A stretch of DNA of 13,436 nucleotides from Promethearchaeota archaeon (GCA_016839655.1 JAEOTW010000249.1:1-13436), one strand, 5' to 3'; counted from the stretch's first letter, positions 1 through 7,108 are shown. Numbers and translations are program-made. The notes: a model not told the origin generated them from the letters alone.

Positions 1-1116
1 AAAATTCTTGAAATAAATGATATGGATCTTACAGTTACGGTTGAAGCAGGAACAAATGGAATGAATTTAGAACGATATTTAAATGCAAAAGGTTATACTA
101 GTGGGCATATCCCCCAATCTCTCTATTTTTCTTCAGTAGGCGGATGGATTGCTCATAGATCCGCAGGACAATTCTCAACTAAATATGGTAAAATTGAGGA
201 TATGGTAATGGGTATGGAAGTAATTTTGCCACAGGGAGATATCTTAAAATTTAAGACTATTACTAGGGCATCAACCGGTCCTCAATTTGAGAAGCTATTT
301 ATTGGGGGTGGAGGTACACTAGGAATTATAACAAAAGCCACACTAAAAATTTGGCCTTATCCTGAATCGAGAAGACTAATTTCTTATGCTTTTCCTTCCA
401 TTGAAGATTCTTTTAATGCAACAAGACAGATATTAAGGCAACAAATATATCCTGCGGTCATCCGAATTTACGATGCAGACGAAACATTAAGACATTTTGG
501 TCATATAGAAAACGCTAAGAATAAGGTTATGGTTGTATTTGTCTGTGAAGGGATTGAAAGACTAGTCGATATTGAAGAGATAATTACTAAGGAAACATGC
601 GAAAAGAATAATGGTATTGATTGTGGTGAAAAACCAGTTGAACATTGGTTTGATACAAGATTTAGAGTAACAGAAACCTCCTCAATGCCCACATATAAAA
701 TTGTTTTTGATACTATTGAAGTCGCTTCATTATGGGATAATGCTTCTGATATTTATCATTCTGTAATAGAATCTATAAATAAACTGGAAGGCGTAATTTT
801 AATTTCTGCTCATGTTTCACATTTTTATCCAAATGGAGTAGGAATTTATTTCACTTTTGGTGGAACCCCCGGAAAAGAACATACAGATTTAGAATATTAC
901 CAAAAATGCTGGGATACAACAATTAAAGCTGTTATAGAAGCTGGTGGCTCAATTGCTCATCATCATGGAATTGGAATTAATAGATCTCATTGGATGGAGA
1001 GTGAATGGGGTGGATCTATAAACACATTGAGAGAAATTAAACAATTACTTGACCCTCAGAATATTTTAAATCCAGGTAAGATTTATGAAGATACCTGGAA
1101 AGGAGGTGAAAAATAA
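1..1116 (+). CDS. FAD-binding oxidase, alkylglycerone-phosphate synthase-like (5' truncated by window)
   Basis: This is a flavoprotein of the FAD_binding_4 / FAD-oxidase C-terminal type. The frame is open from base 1, and codons before the first ATG (base 22) read KILEIND, normal for this fold, so the true start and the FAD-binding PTGGG-type loop lie upstream. Numbered from base 22, residues 38-60 (SSVGGWIAHRSAG, then YGKIEDMV) and 84-106 (STGP, then GGGGTLGIITKA) are the FAD-domain core. PAVIRIYD at 144-151 and HHH at 313-315 in a GGSIAHHHGIG context match alkylglycerone-phosphate synthase (AGPS) better than GlcD or lactate dehydrogenases; DPQNILNPGK closes the domain. AGPS exchanges an acyl for an alkyl group on dihydroxyacetone phosphate, while relatives oxidise 2-hydroxy acids or glycerol phosphate. 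The adjacent Fe-S gene argues for a redox role here. Family assignment is firm; substrate is unknown. Confidence 0.85.
   Translation, partial: KILEINDMDLTVTVEAGTNGMNLERYLNAKGYTSGHIPQSLYFSSVGGWIAHRSAGQFSTKYGKIEDMVMGMEVILPQGDILKFKTITRASTGPQFEKLFIGGGGTLGIITKATLKIWPYPESRRLISYAFPSIEDSFNATRQILRQQIYPAVIRIYDADETLRHFGHIENAKNKVMVVFVCEGIERLVDIEEIITKETCEKNNGIDCGEKPVEHWFDTRFRVTETSSMPTYKIVFDTIEVASLWDNASDIYHSVIESINKLEGVILISAHVSHFYPNGVGIYFTFGGTPGKEHTDLEYYQKCWDTTIKAVIEAGGSIAHHHGIGINRSHWMESEWGGSINTLREIKQLLDPQNILNPGKIYEDTWKGGEK
1102..1109 (+). promoter_or_regulatory. Strong Shine-Dalgarno site for the CCG-domain Fe-S gene
   Basis: GGAGGTGA lies 7 bases before the ATG at 1117, inside the end of the preceding gene. 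It is the best ribosome binding site in the window. It fixes the start at 1117, directly after the TAA of the oxidase gene, and indicates coupled translation of the two. Confidence 0.8.
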
Positions 1117-2391
1117 ATGGGTGTCGAAGAAACTTTAAAAAAGTACAGCTGGATTTTACCTTATATTCAAAAAGCTGATAGAACAACCCGATCAAGGATT
1201 ATGAAGGGTTTCAGGCAAAGAAAGATAAATTTTTATCCAAAAGAAGATTATAAAGCCGATGTGGATAATCTAATTAAATGTATGCTTTGTCCAAATTTAT
1301 GTAGATTTGATTGCGGTACGCTACAAACCTCTCTAACCGAAGCAATGAGCCCTTCTTATAAAGCTCGGATTGGTTATTATTTAACAACAGGAAAAATAGA
1401 TCCAACGAAAAAAGAAAATAAGGATTTTATTGACCTCATGTATAAATGTTCTAATGAGGAAAATTGTAAGATTTGGTGCCCATTTGAATTTTCAGTGGTT
1501 TCCTTATTAGAAAGTGTCAGAGATGATTTAAATGATAAAGGGTTAATGCCAGATTACTGTAGACAGCAATTAGATAAGTTAAATAAAACAAACACAATAG
1601 AGGAATACAATATCTACGAAACTTATAAGGAGAAGGGAATAGAAAATATAGAATCAGATGGAAATGATGAGGTTTTTTATTATATTGGATGTGAATCAAT
1701 GAAATTTCCTGAAGTAATAAAAGCAAACATCCAGATTTTAATAAAAGCGGGCATCAAATTTTCAACCAATCTTGAGAAAAAAGTATGTTGTGGCGGACCA
1801 GCATTTAATATAAGGGATCTAGGGACAGCGAAAAAATTTGCAATGAAAAATAAGGACCTTATAATATCTACTGGGGCAAAAATCATTATTTCAGATTGTC
1901 CAGGTTGTATTTTAACTTTAAAAAGTAGGTATGAGAAAGTTGGAATTAAAATTGAAAAAGAAATTTTCCATATTGTACAATATTTCAGAAAATTACTTGA
2001 TGATGGCAAACTAAGTATTAACAGAAGTATTCCAGAAGAATATAGAAAGATAACAATCCATGATCCTTGTCTTATTGCAAGAAATTTAAATGATACAGAA
2101 TCGATTAGAGGTATTCTAAGCAAAATTCCCGATTTAGAAATTATTGAGCCTACCTATAACAAAGAGTATGTACATTGTTGTGGTTGGAGTGGTACAGCTC
2201 ATTGGGCAGATAAAGACTTAGCTATTAGAGAAGCACGGAATAGAATTAATGAATTAAAAGAAACGGGAACGAACATATTTATTTCTGCTTGCCCTTTATG
2301 TGAATTAGGATTAGCATATGGAATTGAAAAAACCGAAAAAGAAAAATATAAAATATTAGATATATCTGAATTATTAATAAAATTACTTTAA
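1117..2391 (+). CDS. Iron-sulfur protein with two CCG domains (GlpC/GlcF/HdrD-like)
   Basis: A 424-residue predicted electron carrier. The N-terminal part carries two cysteine clusters typical of paired 4Fe-4S ferredoxin sites: C55-x2-C58-x3-C62-x3-C66, and C111, C117, C121. These are slightly irregular compared with the classic CxxCxxCxxxCP form. Two CCG (heterodisulfide-reductase type) domains follow: C192, C224-C225 and C261-x2-C264 form the first; C318, C354-C355 and C392-x2-C395 the second. In GlpC, GlcF and HdrD such domains bind an Fe-S cluster and pass electrons from a flavoprotein to quinone, a thiol or another carrier. No membrane helix is evident. It starts on the base after the oxidase stop codon, so it is very likely the electron acceptor of that flavoprotein. 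The acceptor beyond it is not visible. Confidence 0.88.
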   Translation: MGVEETLKKYSWILPYIQKADRTTRSRIMKGFRQRKINFYPKEDYKADVDNLIKCMLCPNLCRFDCGTLQTSLTEAMSPSYKARIGYYLTTGKIDPTKKENKDFIDLMYKCSNEENCKIWCPFEFSVVSLLESVRDDLNDKGLMPDYCRQQLDKLNKTNTIEEYNIYETYKEKGIENIESDGNDEVFYYIGCESMKFPEVIKANIQILIKAGIKFSTNLEKKVCCGGPAFNIRDLGTAKKFAMKNKDLIISTGAKIIISDCPGCILTLKSRYEKVGIKIEKEIFHIVQYFRKLLDDGKLSINRSIPEEYRKITIHDPCLIARNLNDTESIRGILSKIPDLEIIEPTYNKEYVHCCGWSGTAHWADKDLAIREARNRINELKETGTNIFISACPLCELGLAYGIEKTEKEKYKILDISELLIKLL

Positions 2392-2419
2392 TATTTAAAT
2401 TAATAATTTAAGTGGTTAT

Positions 2420-3883
2420 ATGAGTGATTTAATTTGTGTATTCGATGTTGGAACAACTGGAGCAAGGACTATTGTATTTGATATTAATGGTAAAGAAGTT
2501 GCTAAAGCTTATGAAGAATATCCTATTGTAAAACAACCAGTAGGAGTTTCTGAACAAGATCCTCTTATTTGGTGGAACGGAATTAAAAATACCTGTAATA
2601 AAGTAGTAAAGAGTGGATCATTTGATCCAAATGATATTATTGGTATAGCAGCAACTTATTCTCGACTAACATTAACAATTATTGATAAAGAGAGAAATAT
2701 ATTACACCCTGCACTAACTTGGATGGATGAAAGAGAAATCTCGGATACTAAGACTCTCCAAGAAAAGGAAGGTTTGCGTAGGGCAATTCCGAAGATATTA
2801 TGGTTTAAAAATAAAAAGCCAGATTTATATGATAGAGCTTTTAAGATAATTTCTCCCGATTCATATATTTATATGAAACTATGCGATAAAATTGTTTCAG
2901 ATCCAACCATCGGAATTTATAGTTTTTTAAATATGGAAACATTAAAGTGGGATGAAAAGCTTGCTGATTCATGCGATATAAATATAGATTTATTACCTGA
3001 ATTGTATACCCCTGGAGAAAAAATAGGTGAATTAACGAGTAAGGCTGCTGGAGAACTTGGACTGAAACAGAATTTACCCATTATTCTAGGAGGAGGAGAT
3101 CAACAATGTGCAGCATTAGGTTTAGGTGTTATTAATAATGGTCAGGCAAAAGTGACAACGGGAACAGGAATATTTGTTAATATGGTTGTTGATGCACCAA
3201 TGCCTAGTATTGGAGATATACCTATTTTTTCCATACCACATGTTATCAAAGGTAAATGGGTGATTGAAGGTACAATGCCGGGAACAGGGACAATGTTCAA
3301 ATGGTTTAAAGATAACTTTTCTCAATGGCAAATTAAAGAATCTGAACAACAAAATACTAATGTATATGATATTTTAACTGCTGAAGCAGAAAAAGTTCCT
3401 CCTTGTAGTGACGGATTGTTATTTATCCCTTTATACATATTTAGAAAGGGTACAATTCATGGATTAGGTTTGAATCATACTCGGGCACATGTATCCCGTG
3501 CAATTATGGAGTCTGCAGCATTAAGTGCTCAAATGTATATCCAGCTTTTAGAAGGGATGGTAAAAGTAAAAGTACCAGAGTTGGGAGTTGATGGTGGAGG
3601 CATAAATAGTAATTTCTGGGCTCAAATATTTGCTGACATTACAGAAAAGGATATTAAAATTCCTGCAATTAAAGACGGAGCAGCTCTAGGAGCTGCAATT
3701 TTGGGGTTCTATGGGTGTAAAAAATATAATAGTATTGAAGAAGCTATAGATAAAATGGTTAAGTTTGTAGACACTATAAGCCCTATAAGAGAGAATGTAA
3801 AAATTTATAAAAAACTAAGACGAATATTCATGCCAGTAACACTAGATACATTGAATAAAAAACGTGTAACCAAAGATTTGTAA
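2420..3883 (+). CDS. FGGY-family carbohydrate/polyol kinase (glycerol kinase-like)
   Basis: A 487-residue ATP-dependent kinase, normal length for FGGY kinases. D9-V-G-T-T-G is the first phosphate-binding loop; WMDER (101-105) matches the WxDxR element; GGGDQQ (224-229) contains the catalytic Asp227; TTGTGIFVN (247-255) and DGGGINSNFWAQIFAD (391-406) are the C-terminal ATPase and FGGY signatures. Glycerol kinase places an Arg-Glu pair in its glycerol pocket; the corresponding place here reads YSRLT (80-84), keeping Arg but with Leu in place of Glu, and there is no xylulokinase GQMHG motif. The substrate is therefore unclear: glycerol, a tetritol or another polyol are possible. The gene follows the Fe-S gene by 28 bases and ends at an oligo-T terminator, so it closes the operon. 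Confidence 0.88.
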   Translation: MSDLICVFDVGTTGARTIVFDINGKEVAKAYEEYPIVKQPVGVSEQDPLIWWNGIKNTCNKVVKSGSFDPNDIIGIAATYSRLTLTIIDKERNILHPALTWMDEREISDTKTLQEKEGLRRAIPKILWFKNKKPDLYDRAFKIISPDSYIYMKLCDKIVSDPTIGIYSFLNMETLKWDEKLADSCDINIDLLPELYTPGEKIGELTSKAAGELGLKQNLPIILGGGDQQCAALGLGVINNGQAKVTTGTGIFVNMVVDAPMPSIGDIPIFSIPHVIKGKWVIEGTMPGTGTMFKWFKDNFSQWQIKESEQQNTNVYDILTAEAEKVPPCSDGLLFIPLYIFRKGTIHGLGLNHTRAHVSRAIMESAALSAQMYIQLLEGMVKVKVPELGVDGGGINSNFWAQIFADITEKDIKIPAIKDGAALGAAILGFYGCKKYNSIEEAIDKMVKFVDTISPIRENVKIYKKLRRIFMPVTLDTLNKKRVTKDL

Positions 3884-3911
3884 TTTTTTTTTTATTTTCG
3901 TTTTACATTTT
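3884..3911 (+). terminator. Oligo-T transcription terminator after the oxidase/Fe-S/kinase operon
   Basis: A run of ten T starts right after the kinase stop codon, followed by further T-rich blocks. Archaeal RNA polymerase stops at such oligo-T tracts without a hairpin. It separates the operon from the hydrolase gene. Confidence 0.6.
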
Positions 3912-3984
3912 TAAAGCAATAAAGAGCTAAATTTGATAATTTTAAAATTTAGAAAAGTATTTTTGGAATCTATTATTTCAAAAA

Positions 3985-3992
3985 TTATAGAA
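3985..3992 (+). promoter_or_regulatory. TATA-like box of a leaderless promoter for the alpha/beta hydrolase
   Basis: TTATAGAA is centred about 26 bases before the ATG at 4014, the spacing expected when an archaeal transcript begins at the start codon. It supports 4014 as the start over the TTG at 3933. Confidence 0.4.
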
Positions 3993-4013
3993 TATCATAA
4001 GTTTCTAACTCAC

Positions 4014-4841
4014 ATGCCTTATTTCAAGAACCAAGAGGGTTACAATCTATACTATGAAAATATTAACCCAGATTCAAAGAGTTGTGCCATTATTTTACTT
4101 CATGGATTCGCGTCTTCGGCTTCTTTTTTCAAGGCACAAATTAAAATATTGAAAGAAAATTATCGTATTATTGCTTTCGATGCATTAGGGCATGGGAGGA
4201 GTGAGCACACTAAGGAATTAAACCTAAAAAAAAATCTTAGATTTGATATAATAAGAGATTTAGAAGATCTTCTGAAGTATTTAGAGATAAATGAGAAATA
4301 TGGGATAATAGGACACTCGTTAGTTGGTGGAATGATTGGTCAGTTATTCGCAGTAAAACATCCTGAGGATATCAAGTTTCTTATCCTATTGAATTCGGGA
4401 TATATCATTATTGACAATGTCATAAGGAATATATTTTACAATTTACTCCCTTATTTTATCAGAATGAATTTTTTACAAATATTAGCCAATTCTGTTGAAA
4501 AAATATTAGATAAAACCATTCCATACATAATAACTGCTTTATCCGATTCGTTATCTGGTTTAAAATTAACTAAAGATGAATTATATATGCAAATTGAAGA
4601 TCAAATTTTCCGAATGATACATGAAATAAAGGAATATGACCCATCAGGTATTAGTTGCCCTACTTTAATAATAGGTGGAAGACTTGATAATTTTGCTCCT
4701 GAGCAAATGTCAGAAGAATTACATCGAATGATACCAAATTCTACTTTAAATATTATTGATATGGCTGGACATTTCGCTCCTGCTCAAAGAAAAGAAGTAG
4801 TTAATGACTTAATTTGTGATTTTATTAAAAATCTTAAATGA
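4014..4841 (+). CDS. Alpha/beta-fold hydrolase
   Basis: A 275-residue alpha/beta hydrolase, probably cytosolic and acting on an ester or similar bond; substrate not predictable. From the ATG at 4014 it begins MPYFKNQEGYNLYYE, the usual first strands of the family. An upstream TTG at 3933 would add 27 residues (an amphipathic, poorly family-like stretch), but the TATA-like box before 4014 favours the shorter form. HGFASS (30-35) forms the oxyanion hole; Ser102 in GHSLVGG is the nucleophile; Asp225 (GGRLDNFAP) and His253 (AGHFAP) complete the triad. The elbow has an extra Val: families usually read GHSxGG. A helical cap of about 70 residues lies between Ser102 and Asp225. It ends with tandem stops TGA TAA and is followed 30 bases later by the MazG-like gene. 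Confidence 0.88.
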   Translation: MPYFKNQEGYNLYYENINPDSKSCAIILLHGFASSASFFKAQIKILKENYRIIAFDALGHGRSEHTKELNLKKNLRFDIIRDLEDLLKYLEINEKYGIIGHSLVGGMIGQLFAVKHPEDIKFLILLNSGYIIIDNVIRNIFYNLLPYFIRMNFLQILANSVEKILDKTIPYIITALSDSLSGLKLTKDELYMQIEDQIFRMIHEIKEYDPSGISCPTLIIGGRLDNFAPEQMSEELHRMIPNSTLNIIDMAGHFAPAQRKEVVNDLICDFIKNLK

Positions 4842-4871
4842 TAATTAATCTCTAAAACTAATTGACTTATT

Positions 4872-5246
4872 ATGAATGAAAATCATGAGGTTAAAGACTT
4901 ACGAACAAATATTTCATTTTTTAAAAAAGAAGTGAAAAAGTTTGTTGAAGATCGTAATTGGAATCAATATCACACTCCTAAAAACCTAGTTCAAGCTATA
5001 AATTGTGAAGCTGGAGAATTGTCTCAGTTATTACTCTTTAAAGATTACACGATGGAAGAGATTTTGAATAATAAGGAACTTTTATCATATATTTCTGATG
5101 AAATAGCCGATGTTTTTATTTATTTAATAAGTTTAATTAATGCTTTAGATTTGGATTTAAGCCAAATATTTATAAAGAAAATGGAAAAAAATAAAAAAAA
5201 GTATTCAAGTAAAGAATTCAATAACGGAATTTATTACAAAAAATAA
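4872..5246 (+). CDS. MazG-like nucleotide pyrophosphohydrolase
   Basis: A 124-residue all-alpha NTP pyrophosphatase of the MazG/dCTPase (RS21-C6) superfamily, which hydrolyses (d)NTPs to the monophosphate and pyrophosphate and may clear non-canonical nucleotides. RNWNQYHTPKNL (28-39) matches the family's R-x-W-x-x-[FY]-H-x-P-K-N-L start. The Mg-binding residues are E46 and E49 in EAGEL, with E77 and D80 in DEIADVFIYL. The end, KKMEKNKKKY, matches the usual K-M-x-x-N-x-x-K-Y. The length is that of a single-domain enzyme, likely a homodimer or tetramer. It starts 30 bases after the hydrolase and ends 17 bases before the DUF3795 gene, so the three are probably co-transcribed. Base preference cannot be read from sequence alone. 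Confidence 0.88.
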   Translation: MNENHEVKDLRTNISFFKKEVKKFVEDRNWNQYHTPKNLVQAINCEAGELSQLLLFKDYTMEEILNNKELLSYISDEIADVFIYLISLINALDLDLSQIFIKKMEKNKKKYSSKEFNNGIYYKK

Positions 5247-5263
5247 ATGGTTGAGAAAATAAA

Positions 5264-5734
5264 ATGACAGATATAAATAAAGCTCTTTTAGCTCCATGAG
5301 GGCTATATTGTGGAGTCTGTGCAATACATATTGCTGATAGAGATAATAATTTAAAGTTTAAAGAAAAACTTGTCGATGTATACAAACCGTTTTCAAAAAC
5401 TATTGATGACATTAAATGTGCAGGCTGTCTTGCAGAAAAGCAGGAGGATGTATTTGGATATTGTCAAACATGCCCTATCAGAGATTGTATCAAGAGTAAA
5501 GGAATTGATGGATGTTATCAATGTGATGATTTTCCATGTAAATTTATAGAACGTTTTCCTATTCCTGTTGGTAAAAAAGTTATTTTAAGAGCAATCCCTC
5601 AATGGAAAGAATTAGGAACTGAAAAATGGGTTGAAGAGGAGGAAAAAAGATATCACTGTCCCGAATGCGGTAATTCCTTATTCCGAGGCACAAAGAGATG
5701 TAATAAATGCGGAATTTCAGTCAATGTAGACTAA
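5264..5734 (+). CDS. DUF3795-type cysteine-rich protein with in-frame TGA at a conserved cysteine (selenoprotein candidate or nonsense-interrupted)
   Basis: A 156-codon reading frame, ATG 5264 to TAA 5732-5734, unbroken except for TGA at 5297-5299 (codon 12). The translation around it is KALLAP-(TGA)-GLYCGVC; family members read APCGLYCG-x-C, so TGA replaces a conserved Cys. The rest keeps every family mark: C16 and C19, then CAGC, CQTCPIRDC, GCYQCDDFPC, plus a C-terminal zinc ribbon (CPECG, then CNKCG). No ATG, GTG or TTG lies downstream in frame, so a shorter product cannot start internally. A GGTTGAG stretch at 5249-5255 is a weak ribosome site. The function of DUF3795 is unknown; the cysteines suggest metal or Fe-S binding. 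Options are selenocysteine insertion (known in Lokiarchaeota and methanogens), recent loss, or a base error. No clear SECIS was found. Confidence 0.75.
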
Positions 5735-5740
5735 GGTTAA

Positions 5741-5786
5741 TCTTATTTTTTTATTAATAATAAGAATTTTTAGGGATTTTTCTTTT
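5741..5786 (+). terminator. AT-rich hairpin and T-runs after the DUF3795 gene
   Basis: TCTTATT (5741-5747) pairs with AATAAGA (5759-5765) around an 11-base T-rich loop, and T-rich blocks follow up to the purC start. It fits a terminator for the hydrolase/MazG/DUF3795 group. It lacks any GC pairing or ATGA/GA motif, so it is not a convincing SECIS. Confidence 0.4.
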
Positions 5787-5796
5787 ATTATTTAAA

Positions 5797-6774
5797 ATGG
5801 TTAGTAAGAATATTGATGGAATAATAAAGGAACAATTAAACTACACTTTAAAAGAAACAAACTTTTCTAACTTGGGGGAATTATATCGAGGAAAAGTTAG
5901 AGATAACTATACGAAAAAAGATAAAAGAATAATTATCTCCACAGATCGCCTAAGCGCTTTCGATAGGGTAATAACCACCATTCCATTTAAAGGACAAATG
6001 CTAAATCAAGTTTCATCTTTCTGGTTTGAAAAAACTAAAGATATTGTAAAGAATCACATTATCGATATACCAGATCCTAACGTAGCTGTTGTTCATCAAT
6101 GTAAGACAGTTCCAGTTGAAGTAGTCATAAGGGGATATCTAACGGGAAGTATGTGGCGTGATTACAATAAAGGAAAACCAACTTCTGGTATAATGCCTCC
6201 TAAAGGAATGAAAAAGAATCAGAAATTTGACGAAATAGTTATAACTCCTTCCACAAAAGCAGAATCGGGTCATGATATTTACCTCTCGAAAGAAGAAATC
6301 TTAAAAAGAGAAATGGTTGAGAAGGATGTCTATGAAGAAATGGAAGAAGTCGCATTTAAGTTATTTAAATTCGGACAAGAATATTGCGAACAGAACGGTC
6401 TTATCTTAGTTGATACTAAATATGAATTCGGATTAAAAGAAGGTGATTTAATGGTTATTGATGAAATTCACACTCAAGACTCATCACGATTCTGGATCCT
6501 TGATACTTATAAAGAAAAATTTGAAAAGGGAGACCGCCCTGACATTCTAGATAAAGAAATCTTTAGAGGATGGCTTATGGACACTTATCCTGAAGTTTTT
6601 CCAGATATTAAACCAGATGAGGATATCCCTCCAATTACTGAAGATATTAAAATAGAATTAGCAAAAAGATACATGAGTAGTTATGAAAAAATTACTGGAT
6701 TAGAATTTAAAGCAGAAATTTCAGATGTTCGAAAAAGGATTTATGAAAATTTAAAGCTAGCCAATTATTTATAG
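5797..6774 (+). CDS. purC: Phosphoribosylaminoimidazole-succinocarboxamide synthase (SAICAR synthase)
   Basis: Catalyses the ATP-dependent joining of CAIR and aspartate to SAICAR in de novo purine synthesis; cytosolic. At 325 residues it belongs to the longer form of the family, not the roughly 240-residue E. coli form. RGKVRDNY (31-38) is the ATP-binding loop; STDRLSAFDRV (48-58) is the first PurC signature; PVEVVIRGYLTGS (106-118) is the second; SGHDIYLS and DTKYEFGL follow in the expected order. The start ATG directly follows a T/A-rich leader with no Shine-Dalgarno site. It is separated from purS by a small membrane-protein gene, which has its own TATA-like box, so purC may be transcribed apart from purSQL. 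Nothing looks damaged. Confidence 0.96.
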   Translation: MVSKNIDGIIKEQLNYTLKETNFSNLGELYRGKVRDNYTKKDKRIIISTDRLSAFDRVITTIPFKGQMLNQVSSFWFEKTKDIVKNHIIDIPDPNVAVVHQCKTVPVEVVIRGYLTGSMWRDYNKGKPTSGIMPPKGMKKNQKFDEIVITPSTKAESGHDIYLSKEEILKREMVEKDVYEEMEEVAFKLFKFGQEYCEQNGLILVDTKYEFGLKEGDLMVIDEIHTQDSSRFWILDTYKEKFEKGDRPDILDKEIFRGWLMDTYPEVFPDIKPDEDIPPITEDIKIELAKRYMSSYEKITGLEFKAEISDVRKRIYENLKLANYL

Positions 6775-6787
6775 AATTTAAGAAAAA

Positions 6788-6796
6788 TTTAAATAA
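6788..6796 (+). promoter_or_regulatory. TATA box of a probable leaderless promoter
   Basis: TTTAAATAA preceded by an A-rich run lies with its centre about 29 bases before the ATG at 6821, so transcription would begin at or very near the start codon. No ribosome binding site is present, consistent with a leaderless mRNA. Confidence 0.5.
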
Positions 6797-6820
6797 TAAT
6801 TCACAGTAATTTATCGTATT

Positions 6821-7024
6821 ATGTTGAATTTAATATTTTTATTTGTCGATTTTACTTTATTTATCCTTAGTTTTGTATTCATTATCGTAGATCTTAAAAG
6901 TTATAAGGAAGAAAAAAATGAAGAGCTAAAAGGAACTATCATACCCAAACGAAGTAAATACGCTCTATTGTTTGGCTTATTAGCTCTAGTACTCGCAGTA
7001 ATTATTAGTTTAGGTTATGTATGA
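6821..7024 (+). CDS. Small two-helix membrane protein, unknown function
   Basis: A 67-residue protein with two predicted membrane helices. The first runs from about residue 3 to 24 (LIFLFVDFTLFILSF and on), the second from about 48 to 66 (ALLFGLLALVLAVIISLGY). They are joined by a highly charged loop (KSYKEEKNEELKG, then IPKRSK), which the positive-inside rule would place in the cytoplasm. I recognise no family. It lies between purC and purS on the same strand with its own TATA-like box, so location alone does not tie it to purines. It is supported as a real gene by the hydrophobic/charged pattern and the promoter spacing. It ends with TGA and is followed by T-rich DNA. Confidence 0.6.
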   Translation: MLNLIFLFVDFTLFILSFVFIIVDLKSYKEEKNEELKGTIIPKRSKYALLFGLLALVLAVIISLGYV

Positions 7025-7060
7025 TTGATCAACCGCAATTAAAGAAATTATAATCTTCGA

Positions 7061-7108
7061 TTTTATTATTTTTTATTTAATTAATTCACCTTTCAATAAT
7101 CTTTTTTT
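7061..7108 (+). terminator. T-rich termination region before the purSQL promoter
   Basis: T-rich blocks at 7061-7078 and seven T at 7102-7108 follow the small membrane gene. They fit archaeal oligo-T termination. The rest of the 225-base gap holds only a 12-base palindrome (7116-7127), a short direct repeat (7173-7187) and the purS promoter. Confidence 0.4.

Noticed and set aside
1680..2123. A 147-codon minus-strand frame opposite the CCG-domain gene.
   Set aside because: It lies wholly inside a well-supported gene, matches no family, and its hydrophobic content reflects the complement of lysine/glutamate codons.
3933..4013. TTG start for the alpha/beta hydrolase giving 27 extra residues.
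   Set aside because: The family-like N-terminus begins at ATG 4014, and a TATA-like box sits about 26 bases before it; the extension is kept only as an alternative.
5247..5267. A six-codon reading frame starting right after the MazG-like stop and overlapping the DUF3795 start (ATGA).
   Set aside because: Too short to support as a gene, no family pattern, and in a different frame from DUF3795; at most a leader for coupling.
5741..5765. Hairpin after the DUF3795 gene considered as a SECIS element.
   Set aside because: Stem is almost all A-T, with no conserved GA-type core or apical A pair; it fits an AT-rich terminator better.
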